The translations under genes and the position numbers were made by a program. The notes under the pieces were generated by a model, which saw only the letters and a list, made by a program, of their open reading frames with translations, made no database searches and had not been told where the DNA came from. Of a stretch of DNA of 64,000 bases, positions 9,257 to 18,200 are shown in pieces. Source of the DNA: JBGVSA01 sp049840475 (GTDB lineage Bacteria; Pseudomonadota; Gammaproteobacteria; Burkholderiales; Rhodocyclaceae); the NCBI GenBank assembly GCA_049840475.1, contig JASGKX010000003.1, forward strand, positions 186,001-250,000. Reading direction: 5' to 3'. The first letter of the stretch is position 1, and each line of letters opens with the position of its first letter.

Positions 9257-10150
9257 TCAGGGAGCGAGGCCGAATCGCAGGCCGCGGTTGACCGCTTGCG
9301 GCAGGCTGGAAAGATGGTTCTCTCCTTCGATCTCCAACAGGCTCGCCTGCAAGCCGCGGAAGCCTTGCAGGCGCATCACGAGTTCGCGTGCGTTGTTGAC
9401 CATGCGGCGCTTTTGCAGCGTGGCCATGCCACCGGGCATGTTGTCGGAGAATCGGCTGGGTTTCTGTTCGAATTCGCCGACTGTCAGCAGTAGCGCCCGG
9501 CCTTGTGCTGCGTTGGCCGACAGGGCTTCGAAGTTGACCATCTCTTTGGTCATGGCCGCTTCGTTCCACCACCAGGACGGGCTGGCGGCGATGTAGTGCG
9601 AGAACATCGACGGTTTGTTGAACAGCGCGTGCAGCACGAACAGGCCGCCCAGCGAATGCCCGAAGATCACCTGGCGGCGCATGTTGACCGGGTGGTGTGC
9701 GGCAATGAGCGGGCGGAGTTCGTCGTCGATGAACGCAATGAATGCGTCTGCGCCGCCGCCAGCGGTACGCATGGCCGCACTCATCTCGGGAATCGGCATG
9801 GCGACGGGCGAGGGGGTGTAGTTGACGGCGCGGCGTGCGATGGCGTTTTCGTCTTCTGGATAGCCAATGCCAACCACCAGCGCGGGCACGACACCAGTTG
9901 CCTGCGGGCGGCGCGACTGGATGCGCAGTGCTTCGACGACAGTGTTGAAGTAAAGCTCGGCGTCGAGCACGTACACCACGGGGTAGCCGTTGGGTGGCGG
10001 CGGTGCTTCGGGGAGTGCGACGAGAATGCGATAGTCCTTGCCAACGTGCTTTGAATGCAGGCTGATCTGTTCGGAATCAGGGAGCGTGACGGGACCGGCG
10101 GTGGCAACGCCGCTGCACAGGAGCATCAGGCAGGCAAAGAGTTTTTTCAT
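9257..10150 (-). CDS. Periplasmic siderophore esterase-like alpha/beta hydrolase (IroE type)
   Basis: The 297-residue protein belongs to the putative esterase family (PF00756 type) that includes IroE and Fes. A signal peptide (MKKLFACLMLLCSGVATA) sends it to the periplasm, as for IroE. The nucleophile elbow is GHSLGG with Ser166; a DAELYFNT stretch and an acid/His pair (EGENHLSSL) near the C-terminus complete a likely triad. IroE trims trilactone catecholate siderophores. Here it lies between the TonB receptor and the binding protein, so it probably cleaves an imported siderophore in the periplasm. Substrate identity is not shown by the sequence. Another serine esterase role cannot be excluded. 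Confidence 0.82.
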   Translation of the reverse strand: MKKLFACLMLLCSGVATAGPVTLPDSEQISLHSKHVGKDYRILVALPEAPPPPNGYPVVYVLDAELYFNTVVEALRIQSRRPQATGVVPALVVGIGYPEDENAIARRAVNYTPSPVAMPIPEMSAAMRTAGGGADAFIAFIDDELRPLIAAHHPVNMRRQVIFGHSLGGLFVLHALFNKPSMFSHYIAASPSWWWNEAAMTKEMVNFEALSANAAQGRALLLTVGEFEQKPSRFSDNMPGGMATLQKRRMVNNARELVMRLQGFRGLQASLLEIEGENHLSSLPQAVNRGLRFGLAP

Positions 10151-10179
10151 CTTGTTCCATCAGTTCCACACAATGGGTA

Positions 10180-10202
10180 CGGCCCCGCTGCAGACGGGGC
10201 CG
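10180..10202 (-). promoter_or_regulatory. Intercistronic hairpin between receptor and esterase genes
   Basis: CGGCCCCG and CGGGGCCG form an 8-bp perfect stem with a 7-base loop, 30 bases before the esterase start. No T run follows on the - strand, so it is not a standard terminator. A second, imperfect inverted repeat (10223-10234 with 10246-10257) lies between it and the receptor stop. Such hairpins can lower readthrough or protect the upstream message, so the receptor may be expressed more than the downstream genes. Confidence 0.45.
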
Positions 10203-10311
10203 CACTTGGAAGATCAGCCGCGGATCGCGGATACGGGCGTGGGCCGCATCCGTGATCGTCAGAACCTGCTCACGCTCCTGCCGCTATGGATCGAGAACAG
10301 GTTCCTGGGGC

Positions 10312-12435
10312 TCAGAACTTGAGCGAGGTCTTCAGCCAGAAGCTGCGCGGCTCACCGTAGAAGTTGAACACCGTGGTGCTGCCCACGCGCTGGTAGTACT
10401 CCTTGTCGAACAGGTTATTGATCGACAGCGAGACATCCACGTTCGGCGAGAAGCGGTAGCCCAGCAGCGCGTCGAACACGGCGTAGGCGTCCTGTTCAAT
10501 GCGGTAGTTGCCCGACAGGTTGTAGAAGCTGCTCATGCCGCGCACACCGCCGCCGACATAGGCGCCACGCAGCAGACCACCCTGGAAGTCGTAGCGCGTC
10601 CACACGTTCACGCTGTGACGCGGCGTGTAGGTCGAGAAGGTCTGTCCAGCCTGGCCCGCAGCGCCCGACAGATATTCGGTCTGCGTATAGGCGTAGCCTG
10701 CAGAGAGCTCCCAACCGGGCATCAAGGTGCCGGAGATTTCGGCTTCGAAGCCCTTCACTTCAGCTTCGCCACTGGGGGCTGAATAGGTCGTTCCGGGGAT
10801 TGCCACCGCGCGGTTCTTGTCGCGCAGACGATAGATAGACATCTGCGAGTTCAGCTTGCCGCCGAAATGCTCGCCCTTCAGGCCCACTTCGATGTTGTTA
10901 CCTTCACGCGGCTTGATGACCTGATTGTTGGCATCGAGTGCGGTCTGCGGCTGGAAGATGCTGGTGTAGCTCGTGTAGGCCGACCAGCTCTTGGTGATGT
11001 CATACACGATGCCCGCGTAAGGCGTGACCTGGGTGTCGACGTCAGTCTTGGTGCTCGTGCCGGTCGACAGGTTGGTCGTCGTGTTCTCGTACTTGGTCAG
11101 GCGCGCGCCAGCGATCAACGTGAGCGGCTCCCACGGCTTGATGCGCACCGTGCCGTACAAGCCGTATTGCACCGGCTGCACCTTGGTGCGGCTGGTCAGC
11201 GCAATGGTCGGTTCCGGCCAATCGTAGGTCGGGTTGAATACGTCGGTGCTGCCCGTGATCGTCGAGCTGCCTTGCAGCGTCGTCTGGTCGTACTGGCGAT
11301 AGTCGGCGCCGACGATGAAGTTCTGGCGCTGGCCGAGCCAGTTGAACGGCTGGTTCCAGTGCACGTCGGCAGTCAGCGATTGTTCCTCGTACTGGCGTGC
11401 GATCGCCGTACGCGTGACGGTGTTGTCTGCACGCACGGCGCTACCGCCATACGCGTACTTGAAGTCCACCGAACGGTCGACGTAGCGCGCCGAACCCTTC
11501 AGTTCGCCACCGCCGTCGAGGCGATGTACCAGCTCAGCGAAGGCTTCGGTCGATTGGTTCTTGAAGCGGTTCCACTGCGCGCCGATGAACGTGGAGCGGT
11601 CGAAATCGATCAACTCGCCGGTTGCCGTGGTCGGCAGGCCGTTGAACGGCGTGACGTTGCTGTTTGCACCGGTCAGCGAGAGCGACAGGGTGGTGCGCGG
11701 TGAAAGGTTGACTTCCAGCGTGCCGTAAGCGACGGCGTTTTCGTTGTCATTGACGTTGACGAACGTGTTCTTGGACTGGTAGGCGGCCACGGCGCGACCG
11801 CGCACGCTGCCGTCGGCATTGAGCGAACCGGTTACGTCGGCTTCGGTCCGCACGGCGTCCCAGGAGCCATACGAGAGTGAACCGCTGACGGCGAAATCCT
11901 TGAGCGCGCGCTTGCGGGCCAGGTTGACCGTGCCGCCGGGCTCGCCTGCGCCGTTGTAGAGGCCAGCCGGGCCACGCAGCACTTCAACGTGATCGTAGAT
12001 CGACAGGTCTGGCTGCGAGCCGTAGATGCTCGACAGTGGGGAAGCGAGGCCGTCAACAAGATAAGAGTCGAGTTCGAAGCCGCGCACGAAGATCGACGAG
12101 CGCCCCTGGTCGTTGGCGAGCACCAGCATGCCGGTGGTGCGACGGGCGAGGTCTTCCAGGCGGACCATGTTCTGGTCTTCGATGCGCTCACGCGTCACCA
12201 CGCTTACGGGTTGCGGGATCTCCTTGAGTGGCACTGCGCCCTTGCCGCCGATGTCGGCCGTGCTGCTGCTATAGCCGTCCGGTGAGGCTTGCTGGCCGGA
12301 CACGACGATGGGATCGAGCGTTTTCTCCTGTGCGCCCGCAACCAGCGGGAACAAGGTGGCAACGGCAGCAGCGACGGTGGCAAGGCGGAAGGCGGGAGAG
12401 GCCTGCAGCGATGAAACGGGATGGGATTTACGCAT
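10312..12435 (-). CDS. TonB-dependent ferric siderophore receptor
   Basis: The 707-residue outer-membrane receptor has a signal peptide ending at AGAQ, a TonB-box-like DPIVVSG just after it, a plug domain (about residues 65-180, with EIPQPVSVVTRE and VEVLRGPAGLYNGAGEPGGTVNL), and a 22-strand barrel ending in Phe (WLKTSLKF). The plug pattern is that of the FhuA/FpvA/FoxA branch of siderophore receptors. No N-terminal signalling domain precedes the plug, so it does not use an ECF sigma/anti-sigma relay; this fits control by Fur and the divergent AraC-type regulator. It is the first gene of the uptake cluster. Confidence 0.93.
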   Translation of the reverse strand: MRKSHPVSSLQASPAFRLATVAAAVATLFPLVAGAQEKTLDPIVVSGQQASPDGYSSSTADIGGKGAVPLKEIPQPVSVVTRERIEDQNMVRLEDLARRTTGMLVLANDQGRSSIFVRGFELDSYLVDGLASPLSSIYGSQPDLSIYDHVEVLRGPAGLYNGAGEPGGTVNLARKRALKDFAVSGSLSYGSWDAVRTEADVTGSLNADGSVRGRAVAAYQSKNTFVNVNDNENAVAYGTLEVNLSPRTTLSLSLTGANSNVTPFNGLPTTATGELIDFDRSTFIGAQWNRFKNQSTEAFAELVHRLDGGGELKGSARYVDRSVDFKYAYGGSAVRADNTVTRTAIARQYEEQSLTADVHWNQPFNWLGQRQNFIVGADYRQYDQTTLQGSSTITGSTDVFNPTYDWPEPTIALTSRTKVQPVQYGLYGTVRIKPWEPLTLIAGARLTKYENTTTNLSTGTSTKTDVDTQVTPYAGIVYDITKSWSAYTSYTSIFQPQTALDANNQVIKPREGNNIEVGLKGEHFGGKLNSQMSIYRLRDKNRAVAIPGTTYSAPSGEAEVKGFEAEISGTLMPGWELSAGYAYTQTEYLSGAAGQAGQTFSTYTPRHSVNVWTRYDFQGGLLRGAYVGGGVRGMSSFYNLSGNYRIEQDAYAVFDALLGYRFSPNVDVSLSINNLFDKEYYQRVGSTTVFNFYGEPRSFWLKTSLKF

Positions 12436-12463
12436 GACTTTGAGATTTGGACTCTAACACAAT

Positions 12464-12478
12464 TGAGAATGATTTGCG
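12464..12478. promoter_or_regulatory. Fur-box-like site upstream of the siderophore receptor
   Basis: TGAGAATGATTTGCG matches the 7-1-7 Fur pattern TGATAATnATTATCA well in its left half and partly in its right half. It lies about 30-45 bases upstream of the receptor start, inside the region shared with the divergent AraC-type regulator. Iron-dependent repression of the receptor, and perhaps of the regulator, is inferred. Confidence 0.55.
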
Positions 12479-12629
12479 TTTATAGCGCGTGAGGCGTAGT
12501 GTCTCATTGCCCCGCAACAAAAATGTTTGCGGGAACGACGAACATCTTTGCGCGGACGAACATCCCGCCCTTGACTGATCGCTGGCGCATGGATGCGCTG
12601 GCACCATGGCTGCCGGAGGAGTGATCTAG

Positions 12630-13640
12630 ATGGATATGACGGACCGGGCCGAAGGGAACATCGTTCGTGGCGAAGACCTCGCCGCGATGGCTCGGTTGGT
12701 GGGCTCGCGCTTCCGCGTGCTGCGCCCCAGCGTGGCCGCCGAAAGCGGCGTCGCACTGCGCGGGGATTACCGCCTCGTGCGCCTGCGCTCCGGCCTGATC
12801 CTGCATGCCACCGACGCACGTGCTGCGCATGACCTGACGACCGAAGTCGTGCAGCGGCAGGGCATCAGTTGCTATCTGTTTCTGCAGGGGCACGTGGACG
12901 TCACGCTGGGTGGGCGCGACATGGAGCTGGGGCCGCGGCGCACGCGCGAAGGCGAAACCGTCGAAGGCGTAATGGTTGCCCGCGCAGAGCCCGAGATCCT
13001 CGTACGCCATGGCAACCAAGGCGACAACGTTCGCAAGGTGAGCGTCAACATCAGCCCGGACTGGCTTGAAGAAGGCGGGCTTGCCGCCACGCCCGATTAC
13101 ACGCGCGTATGCAACTTTGCGCGCAACCATTTGGCCACGCGTCGCTGGCAACCTTCGGCACGCATGCTGGCACTTGCTTCGCAGCTCGTGCATCCGCCCG
13201 CGCTGTCGCCGATGCTTCAGGGGTTGTATCTCGAAAGCCACGCGTTGGAGCTGGCGGCCGAAGCGCTGCGCGTGCTCACCGACGAGGGCACCGAGCCGCC
13301 GTCCGCGCGCCTCGTACCGCGCGCGCATGCACGAGTGCGGCGCGTGCGCGAAATGCTCGACAGCGGCGCCTGCGATGGCATGAGCCTGGAGGACATCGCA
13401 CGCGAAGCCTGTACCAACGCCAACACGCTGCAGCGCGACTTTCGCGCCGCCTTTGGCATGACGGTGTTCGCCTATCTGCGTGAACGCAAGCTCGATGTGG
13501 CGCGGCTCGCGCTAGAGCGAAATGGGGTGACCGTTGCAGAAGCTGCGGAGCTGGCCGGATATCTCAGTCCGGCGAACTTTGCGACGGCCTACCGGCGGCG
13601 TTACGGGATATCACCAAAGATGGCGCGCGGGCGCGCTTGA
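12630..13640 (+). CDS. AraC family transcriptional regulator (PchR-like)
   Basis: The 336-residue protein has a C-terminal AraC/XylS DNA-binding domain (about residues 240-332) with two helix-turn-helix units: SLEDIAREACTNANTLQRDF and VTVAEAAELAGYLSPANFAT. The N-terminal sensor half resembles PchR-type regulators that bind ferric siderophore. It is divergent from the TonB receptor gene, the usual layout for PchR-like activators, so it probably activates the uptake cluster when siderophore is present. The ATG follows GGAGGA by nine bases. Effector identity is not visible. Confidence 0.88.
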   Translation: MDMTDRAEGNIVRGEDLAAMARLVGSRFRVLRPSVAAESGVALRGDYRLVRLRSGLILHATDARAAHDLTTEVVQRQGISCYLFLQGHVDVTLGGRDMELGPRRTREGETVEGVMVARAEPEILVRHGNQGDNVRKVSVNISPDWLEEGGLAATPDYTRVCNFARNHLATRRWQPSARMLALASQLVHPPALSPMLQGLYLESHALELAAEALRVLTDEGTEPPSARLVPRAHARVRRVREMLDSGACDGMSLEDIAREACTNANTLQRDFRAAFGMTVFAYLRERKLDVARLALERNGVTVAEAAELAGYLSPANFATAYRRRYGISPKMARGRA

Positions 13641-13655
13641 GACTGCAACACCAAA

Positions 13656-13685
13656 CAAAAAGGGCGGCCTGGGCCGCCCTTTTTC
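13656..13685. terminator. Bidirectional terminator between the AraC-type and DUF2863 genes
   Basis: AGGGCGGCC and GGCCGCCCT form a 9-bp stem with a two-base gap; the stem is flanked by an A run on the left and a T run on the right. It can stop both converging genes. Confidence 0.85.
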
Positions 13686-13691
13686 ATTGCG

Positions 13692-14858
13692 TCAGTGCAA
13701 GTGTCGCGGCACCTGTTCAGCCATGTCTTCTGGAAGTTCCGCATGCGCGGTCTCTCCGTCGGCCGTGGGGTACATGGGGGCGCCGCAGTCGTCGCAATAT
13801 TCCATCGGGAAGCGGCTGTCCAACTGCACGATATTGGTGACGCCGCATTCGCGCAGCGCTGCTTCAATCTGCGAAGCGATCTCCGAACGATCGTCTTCCG
13901 CGCCGATCAGCGGCCACACCACGCCGTGGACGACGGAGTCGTCTTGTGCCGTCGTGAAGCCGATGCGGAACTCTTCGAGCTGGTTCTCATAGAAGGGCGC
14001 CACGACAGCGCGCAGGCCCGAAGGAGGGACGTCGAGCGTGGTTGCGAGAAAAGCGACCGACGCGCGGATCGAATAGGGGCGCGAAGCACGGTCGGCTTCG
14101 CGGCTGGCGGCGAAATAAGCATCCGGCAGCACGAGTTCGGTGGCGCAGCCCGCCAGCAGCGTCGACAGTGCAGCACCGCCCTGGCTTGCCCATTGGCGCG
14201 ACGCTTGTTCGCGCGTGCAGTCCGCTTCTTGCCAGCGGAAGACGGCGCCGCCAGGCTTTACGACGACTGCGGCCAACAGGTAGCGCACGTCGGACAGGAA
14301 GCGTGATGTCTCGGGCAGATCTGCTGTGTTGATCGTCAGGTCGGTACCCTTGGCCGCAGCCGCACCCAGGTCGGCTGCGAAACGCGCCGTTTCGCAGTAA
14401 CCCTGCGGCAATTGGTCAGGGCTGAACAGCACATTGGCCAGCGCGAACGATACGTCGCCGGCAAGCACGTGCGCCGCCAGATGAACGCGAAGATTGGCGA
14501 GCAGGGCGGCGGGGATGGTGCTCGAAGGAATCGAGAAGCGCGACCACGCCAGAATCGGGGCCGCGATCAGCAACACCTGCGGGCCGTCGCCCTCGGTCGT
14601 GCCGGTTTCGGCGCGCGCTTCGAGAATGTCAGCCAGTTCGTCGTAACCGCGCGGCAGGGCGTAGAGATGATCAAGCGCGGCATTGAGGGTGTCCTCCGCG
14701 CCTTCGTGCAGCAGATTGTCGATGGACTGCGCCAGACGTGACTCCCAGAAAACGTCTTCGGTGCGGCTGCCGGATTCGGCGCGGCCGCTAGCCAGCCAGA
14801 TCAATTCTTCGGCTTCGCGAGGCAGTCCGCTGCGGCGTCCGAAACGCGCTCGTTTCAT
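13692..14858 (-). CDS. DUF2863 family protein
   Basis: The 388-residue cytoplasmic protein resembles the DUF2863 family, which I associate with Burkholderiales. It begins MKRARFGRRSGLPREAEELIW. It has no signal peptide or membrane span. Near the C-terminus a YCDDCGAPMYP stretch gives one CxxC that could bind metal if paired in a dimer. Its function is unknown. It lies between the AraC-type gene (convergent) and the bioD gene (same direction, 45 bases), so it may sit at the end of the biotin transcript. The family name is from memory. Confidence 0.75.
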   Translation of the reverse strand: MKRARFGRRSGLPREAEELIWLASGRAESGSRTEDVFWESRLAQSIDNLLHEGAEDTLNAALDHLYALPRGYDELADILEARAETGTTEGDGPQVLLIAAPILAWSRFSIPSSTIPAALLANLRVHLAAHVLAGDVSFALANVLFSPDQLPQGYCETARFAADLGAAAAKGTDLTINTADLPETSRFLSDVRYLLAAVVVKPGGAVFRWQEADCTREQASRQWASQGGAALSTLLAGCATELVLPDAYFAASREADRASRPYSIRASVAFLATTLDVPPSGLRAVVAPFYENQLEEFRIGFTTAQDDSVVHGVVWPLIGAEDDRSEIASQIEAALRECGVTNIVQLDSRFPMEYCDDCGAPMYPTADGETAHAELPEDMAEQVPRHLH

Positions 14859-14903
14859 GGTGATGTCCTGCAGGTGAAAAACGGTCTATGGTACCACCCG
14901 GCC

Positions 14904-15569
14904 TTACGCGGGCAGCGTCAGATGCGCAGCGGCTTGATCGGGTTCCGGGCCGTGCGGCAATACACCGAGACACGGGGCCGCGAGACGCGATCGCAGGGCG
15001 GCGACGTTGTCGTCGAAATACGGCATGTCGGGGGTGATGGCGTTGGCGATCCAGCCGATGAGTCGGAGGCCGCGCGATTCGATTGCCTCGGCCGTCAGCA
15101 GGGCATGGTTCAGACAACCTAGCCGCATGCCGACCACCATGATTACCGGCAGCGCCAGTGCCATCGACAGGTGCGACGTGTCGCGTTCGTCGTCCAGCGG
15201 CACGCAAAAACCGCCCACGCCTTCAACGAGAATGCGGTCAGCGCGCGATTGCAGTTGGGCGTAGCCATTTAGCATCGTCGCAAGGTCGATGCGTTCGCCC
15301 ATGTTGGCGGCGGCAATATGTGGCGCGATCGGCTCTGGCAGGCATATCGGATTGATGTCAGCGAGCGAGAATCCCGGCGAGCTTGCTGCACGCAGACGCA
15401 AAGCGTCTTCATTAGCGAACTCGTTGCCGATGCGTTGCGCGCCAGCCGACAGCGGCTTGTAACCAACCGCTGTCAGCCCTGTTTGTCGCCACGCGTGCAG
15501 GAGGGCGCAGGCGGTGTGCGTCTTGCCGATTTCGGTATCAGTGCCGGTCAGAAAATATGCTTTGCTCAT
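14904..15569 (-). CDS. bioD: Dethiobiotin synthetase BioD
   Basis: BioD closes the ureido ring of dethiobiotin from 7,8-diaminopelargonate, CO2 and ATP in the cytoplasm. The 221-residue protein starts MSKAYFLTGTDTEIGKT, with the P-loop at residues 9-17, and contains the family stretch VEGVGGFCVPL. The ATG at 15569 is preferred to the upstream frame, which would run into bioC. Four bases separate it from the bioC stop. It is the last biotin gene of the operon here; bioA and bioB are not in the window. Confidence 0.95.
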   Translation of the reverse strand: MSKAYFLTGTDTEIGKTHTACALLHAWRQTGLTAVGYKPLSAGAQRIGNEFANEDALRLRAASSPGFSLADINPICLPEPIAPHIAAANMGERIDLATMLNGYAQLQSRADRILVEGVGGFCVPLDDERDTSHLSMALALPVIMVVGMRLGCLNHALLTAEAIESRGLRLIGWIANAITPDMPYFDDNVAALRSRLAAPCLGVLPHGPEPDQAAAHLTLPA

Positions 15570-15573
15570 GACA

Positions 15574-16338
15574 TCAAGGCGCTTTGCGGGCGAAGAGGAA
15601 CAGGGCTTCGTAAGAGGCAGGCAGGCCGTTTTCATCACGCATGGTTTCGTAGCGCGATTCGATCATTCGCCACGCGGCACGATTCAATGTTGTACGCGCT
15701 CGCCCATCGACTGTGTTCGCGCCTACCTGGCGCAACGCGCGGAACAGCGCGCGCAGATCGCTGGCGTGGTCGACGAGGACTTCGCGGCGGATCTCGATTT
15801 CGGTGAAGCCTGCGTCGCGCAGCGCGTGTTCGTAATCGGCGGCGTCGCGGAAAGTCCGCACGTGTGGTCGTGAGTCCACGCCGGAGAACGCGTGGCGCAA
15901 CTCGTGCAGCGTACGCGGCCCGAGCGTGGCGACCTCCAATCGCGCTCCCGCTCGCAATACGCGCGCAGCTTCGCGTGCAGCAGCACCTGCATCGACCCAT
16001 TGCCACGCCAGACTCGACCAGTAGTGGCTGATGCTGGCATCGGCGAACGGTAGCGCTTCAATATCGCCGCACAGCCCGTGCGGCGCGTTGCGTGTTGCCA
16101 TGCTGAGGGCATGGTCCAATGCGGCAACCTGCATCGCCGGCCTGCGCTGGATGAGCTGTCGCCATCCGTAGCCCGTGCCGCAGCCCGCATCGAGCAGACG
16201 TCCATCGCCGGGCAATGAGGCGTGTGCCAGCAATCGGTCGGCGATGCGGCGCTGGATATCTGCGGCTGCGTCGTAGGTGGCTGCGGCATCGCCAAAGGCT
16301 GTGCGGATCGCACGCTTGGGATCAGGCGTTCTCAACAC
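15574..16338 (-). CDS. bioC: Malonyl-ACP O-methyltransferase BioC
   Basis: BioC methylates malonyl-ACP to disguise it for fatty-acid elongation, the first step toward pimelate in biotin synthesis. The SAM-binding motif is LLDAGCGTGYG, followed by VAALDHALSM and the second motif LPFADASISHYWSSLAWQW. The GTG at 16338 was chosen: GGAG lies 8 bases upstream and the start overlaps the bioH stop (TGTTGA), giving 254 residues, close to the E. coli length. The longer frame would run deep into bioH. A TTG one codon later is also possible. Confidence 0.9.
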   Translation of the reverse strand: MLRTPDPKRAIRTAFGDAAATYDAAADIQRRIADRLLAHASLPGDGRLLDAGCGTGYGWRQLIQRRPAMQVAALDHALSMATRNAPHGLCGDIEALPFADASISHYWSSLAWQWVDAGAAAREAARVLRAGARLEVATLGPRTLHELRHAFSGVDSRPHVRTFRDAADYEHALRDAGFTEIEIRREVLVDHASDLRALFRALRQVGANTVDGRARTTLNRAAWRMIESRYETMRDENGLPASYEALFLFARKAP

Positions 16339-17033
16339 GCAAAGCTCCGGATCCGCTCGGCAATGCGCGCGGGATTCGATGCGTGCGGGGCGTGACCTGC
16401 GTCTTCGACAATTTCCAGGCGAGCCTTCAATCGTTCGGCAAGCCATTGGGCTGCCGCCACCGGCATGAGTGCGTCGTGCCGGCCATGGACCAGCAACGTG
16501 GGCGTGGCGTGCGCTGGCAAGGTGGTGCGCAAGTCGCTTTCGGCAAGTATGTGCAGGCCCCGCGCGAGGGCTTCGGCTTCGATCTGCGGGTCAGCCAGCG
16601 CGCTTTGCAGAAGGGGCGCAATGGTGCCGCGCGCAGCATCGTTCATCACCTGCAATGCGACGAAACGCTGCAATGTGCGTGCGGGCTGACGAGCAAAGCC
16701 TTCGCTGAAGGCGGCGACTGTTGTGGCATCCAGGCCATGCGGCCAGTCATGGCTCGTGACAAAACGAGGTGTGGCGCCAATCAGCACGAGCCGCCCAACG
16801 AGATCGAGCCGTCGCGCAGCGATTTGCATGGCGAGCATTGCACCGAGCGACCAGCCCACCAGTGTCGTGCCCGGCGCGAGATCGTCAGCGATGCTGTCGG
16901 CCCATTCCGCGAGGTCGCCTCCAGGTGGTGTGAGCGCAGGTGCGTGAGCTTCCGCGCCAAGATGCGCGATGAGCCCGTCCCAGACTGCCGGGCGATAACC
17001 CCAACCGTGCAGCAATGTGATGGGAGGCGTCAT
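16332..17033 (-). CDS. bioH: Pimeloyl-ACP methyl ester carboxylesterase BioH
   Basis: BioH removes the methyl group from pimeloyl-ACP methyl ester and so ends the BioC-started pathway. The 233-residue alpha/beta hydrolase begins MTPPITLLHGWGYRPAVWD. It has the oxyanion-hole HGWG, the nucleophile motif GWSLG, and the acid and His in HGRHDALMP and EDAGHAPHAS. The ATG at 17033 overlaps the restored stop of bioF by four bases (ATGA). It overlaps the bioC start at its other end. Two upstream Met codons lie inside bioF and are not used. Confidence 0.92.
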   Translation of the reverse strand: MTPPITLLHGWGYRPAVWDGLIAHLGAEAHAPALTPPGGDLAEWADSIADDLAPGTTLVGWSLGAMLAMQIAARRLDLVGRLVLIGATPRFVTSHDWPHGLDATTVAAFSEGFARQPARTLQRFVALQVMNDAARGTIAPLLQSALADPQIEAEALARGLHILAESDLRTTLPAHATPTLLVHGRHDALMPVAAAQWLAERLKARLEIVEDAGHAPHASNPARIAERIRSFAC

Positions 17034-18200
17034 GCGCGGGCAGCCTCGCAACGATGCAGTGCTTCGAGCAAGCGGTCAATATGTGCTGCTGTATGCGCGG
17101 CCGAGAGTGAGATGCGTAGACGCGCGGTGCCGGCAGGTACGGTGGGCGGACGGATCGCAGGCACCCAGATGCCTTCGTCCCACAGTTCGACGCGCGACCG
17201 CCATGGCCTCTGCGTTGTCGCCGATCACGATCGGCTGGATGGCGGTGCGCGATGGCAACAACTGCCAGCGAGCGAGGTGTGCGCCGTCCTGCAGTCGCTG
17301 GCGCAATGAGTCCAGTTGAGCGCGCAACGCGTTGCCATGTTCGATGAGATCCAGTGCGGCCAGCAGCGTGTGCGCCAACAGCGGCGGCGCGGCGGTGGTG
17401 AAGATGTAGGCGCGGGATTTCTGCTTGAGCCATTCGACCAGCGTGTGGGCGCCCGCCACGAAGGCGCCAGCAACCCCAGCGGCTTTGCCAAGCGTGCCCA
17501 TCAGGATCAGCCGGTCCGATTGCAGGCCGGCCTCGGCGAGTGCGCCGCGCCCCTGTGGTCCCAATACCCCAAAGCCGTGCGCGTCATCCACCAACAGCCA
17601 CGCGTCGAAGCGCTCGGCGAGTGCCAGCAGATCGGCCAGCGGAGCAACGTCGCCATCCATGCTGAAAACGGTATCGGTGACGATCAGCCGACGGCGCGCT
17701 GGCGTTTTCTCCAGCAGGCGGGCCAGCGCAGCCGTGTCGCCATGCGGGTACCGGTGCATGTCAGCGCGGGAAAGTTGTGCCCCGTCGATGAGCGACGCGT
17801 GGTTGAGTTTGTCCGCAAAAATGGCGTCCCCGCGCGACAGCAACGCTGGCATGACGGCGATGTTGGCCATATAGCCGGTGCAGAAGGAAAGCGCAGCATC
17901 CATGCCGACGAAGGCGGCGATGCGTTGCTCCAACGTCTCGTGAATGGATGTGTGGCCACTGACCAGATGCGATGCGCCCGCACCGACCCCCCAGCGTTGC
18001 GCGCCTTCGCATGCCGCGCTGGTCAAGGCCGGGTGGCCGGCAAGACCGAGGTAGTCATTGCTGGCAAACGCCAGAATGGGGCGCTCGTCAACAGTGGCCT
18101 CAGGCCCACAGGGCGTGCCCACGACGCGGCGTGTGCGTCGCAGCGCGGCGTCGTCGAGCGCGGCCAGTTGGTCGGCGAGTTCCTGGAGAAGGGGTGTCAC
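17030..18200 (-). pseudogene. bioF: 8-amino-7-oxononanoate synthase BioF, interrupted by a one-base frameshift
   Basis: BioF condenses pimeloyl-ACP with alanine using PLP. Nearly all of it reads well, including SNDYLGLAGHP, VSGHTSIHETLE, VDDAHGFGVLG and the PLP-lysine region LMGTLGKAAGVAGAF. Near codon 337 one extra base in 17189-17192 shifts the frame; beyond it the read frame is nonsense. Skipping one base gives ELWDEGIWVPAIRPPTVPAG and a stop at 17030 that overlaps bioH by four bases, for 389 codons from the GTG at 18200. An ATG at 18233 is the other possible start; the GTG fits the family better. The exact restored overlap with bioH argues for sequence error rather than decay. Confidence 0.88.
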
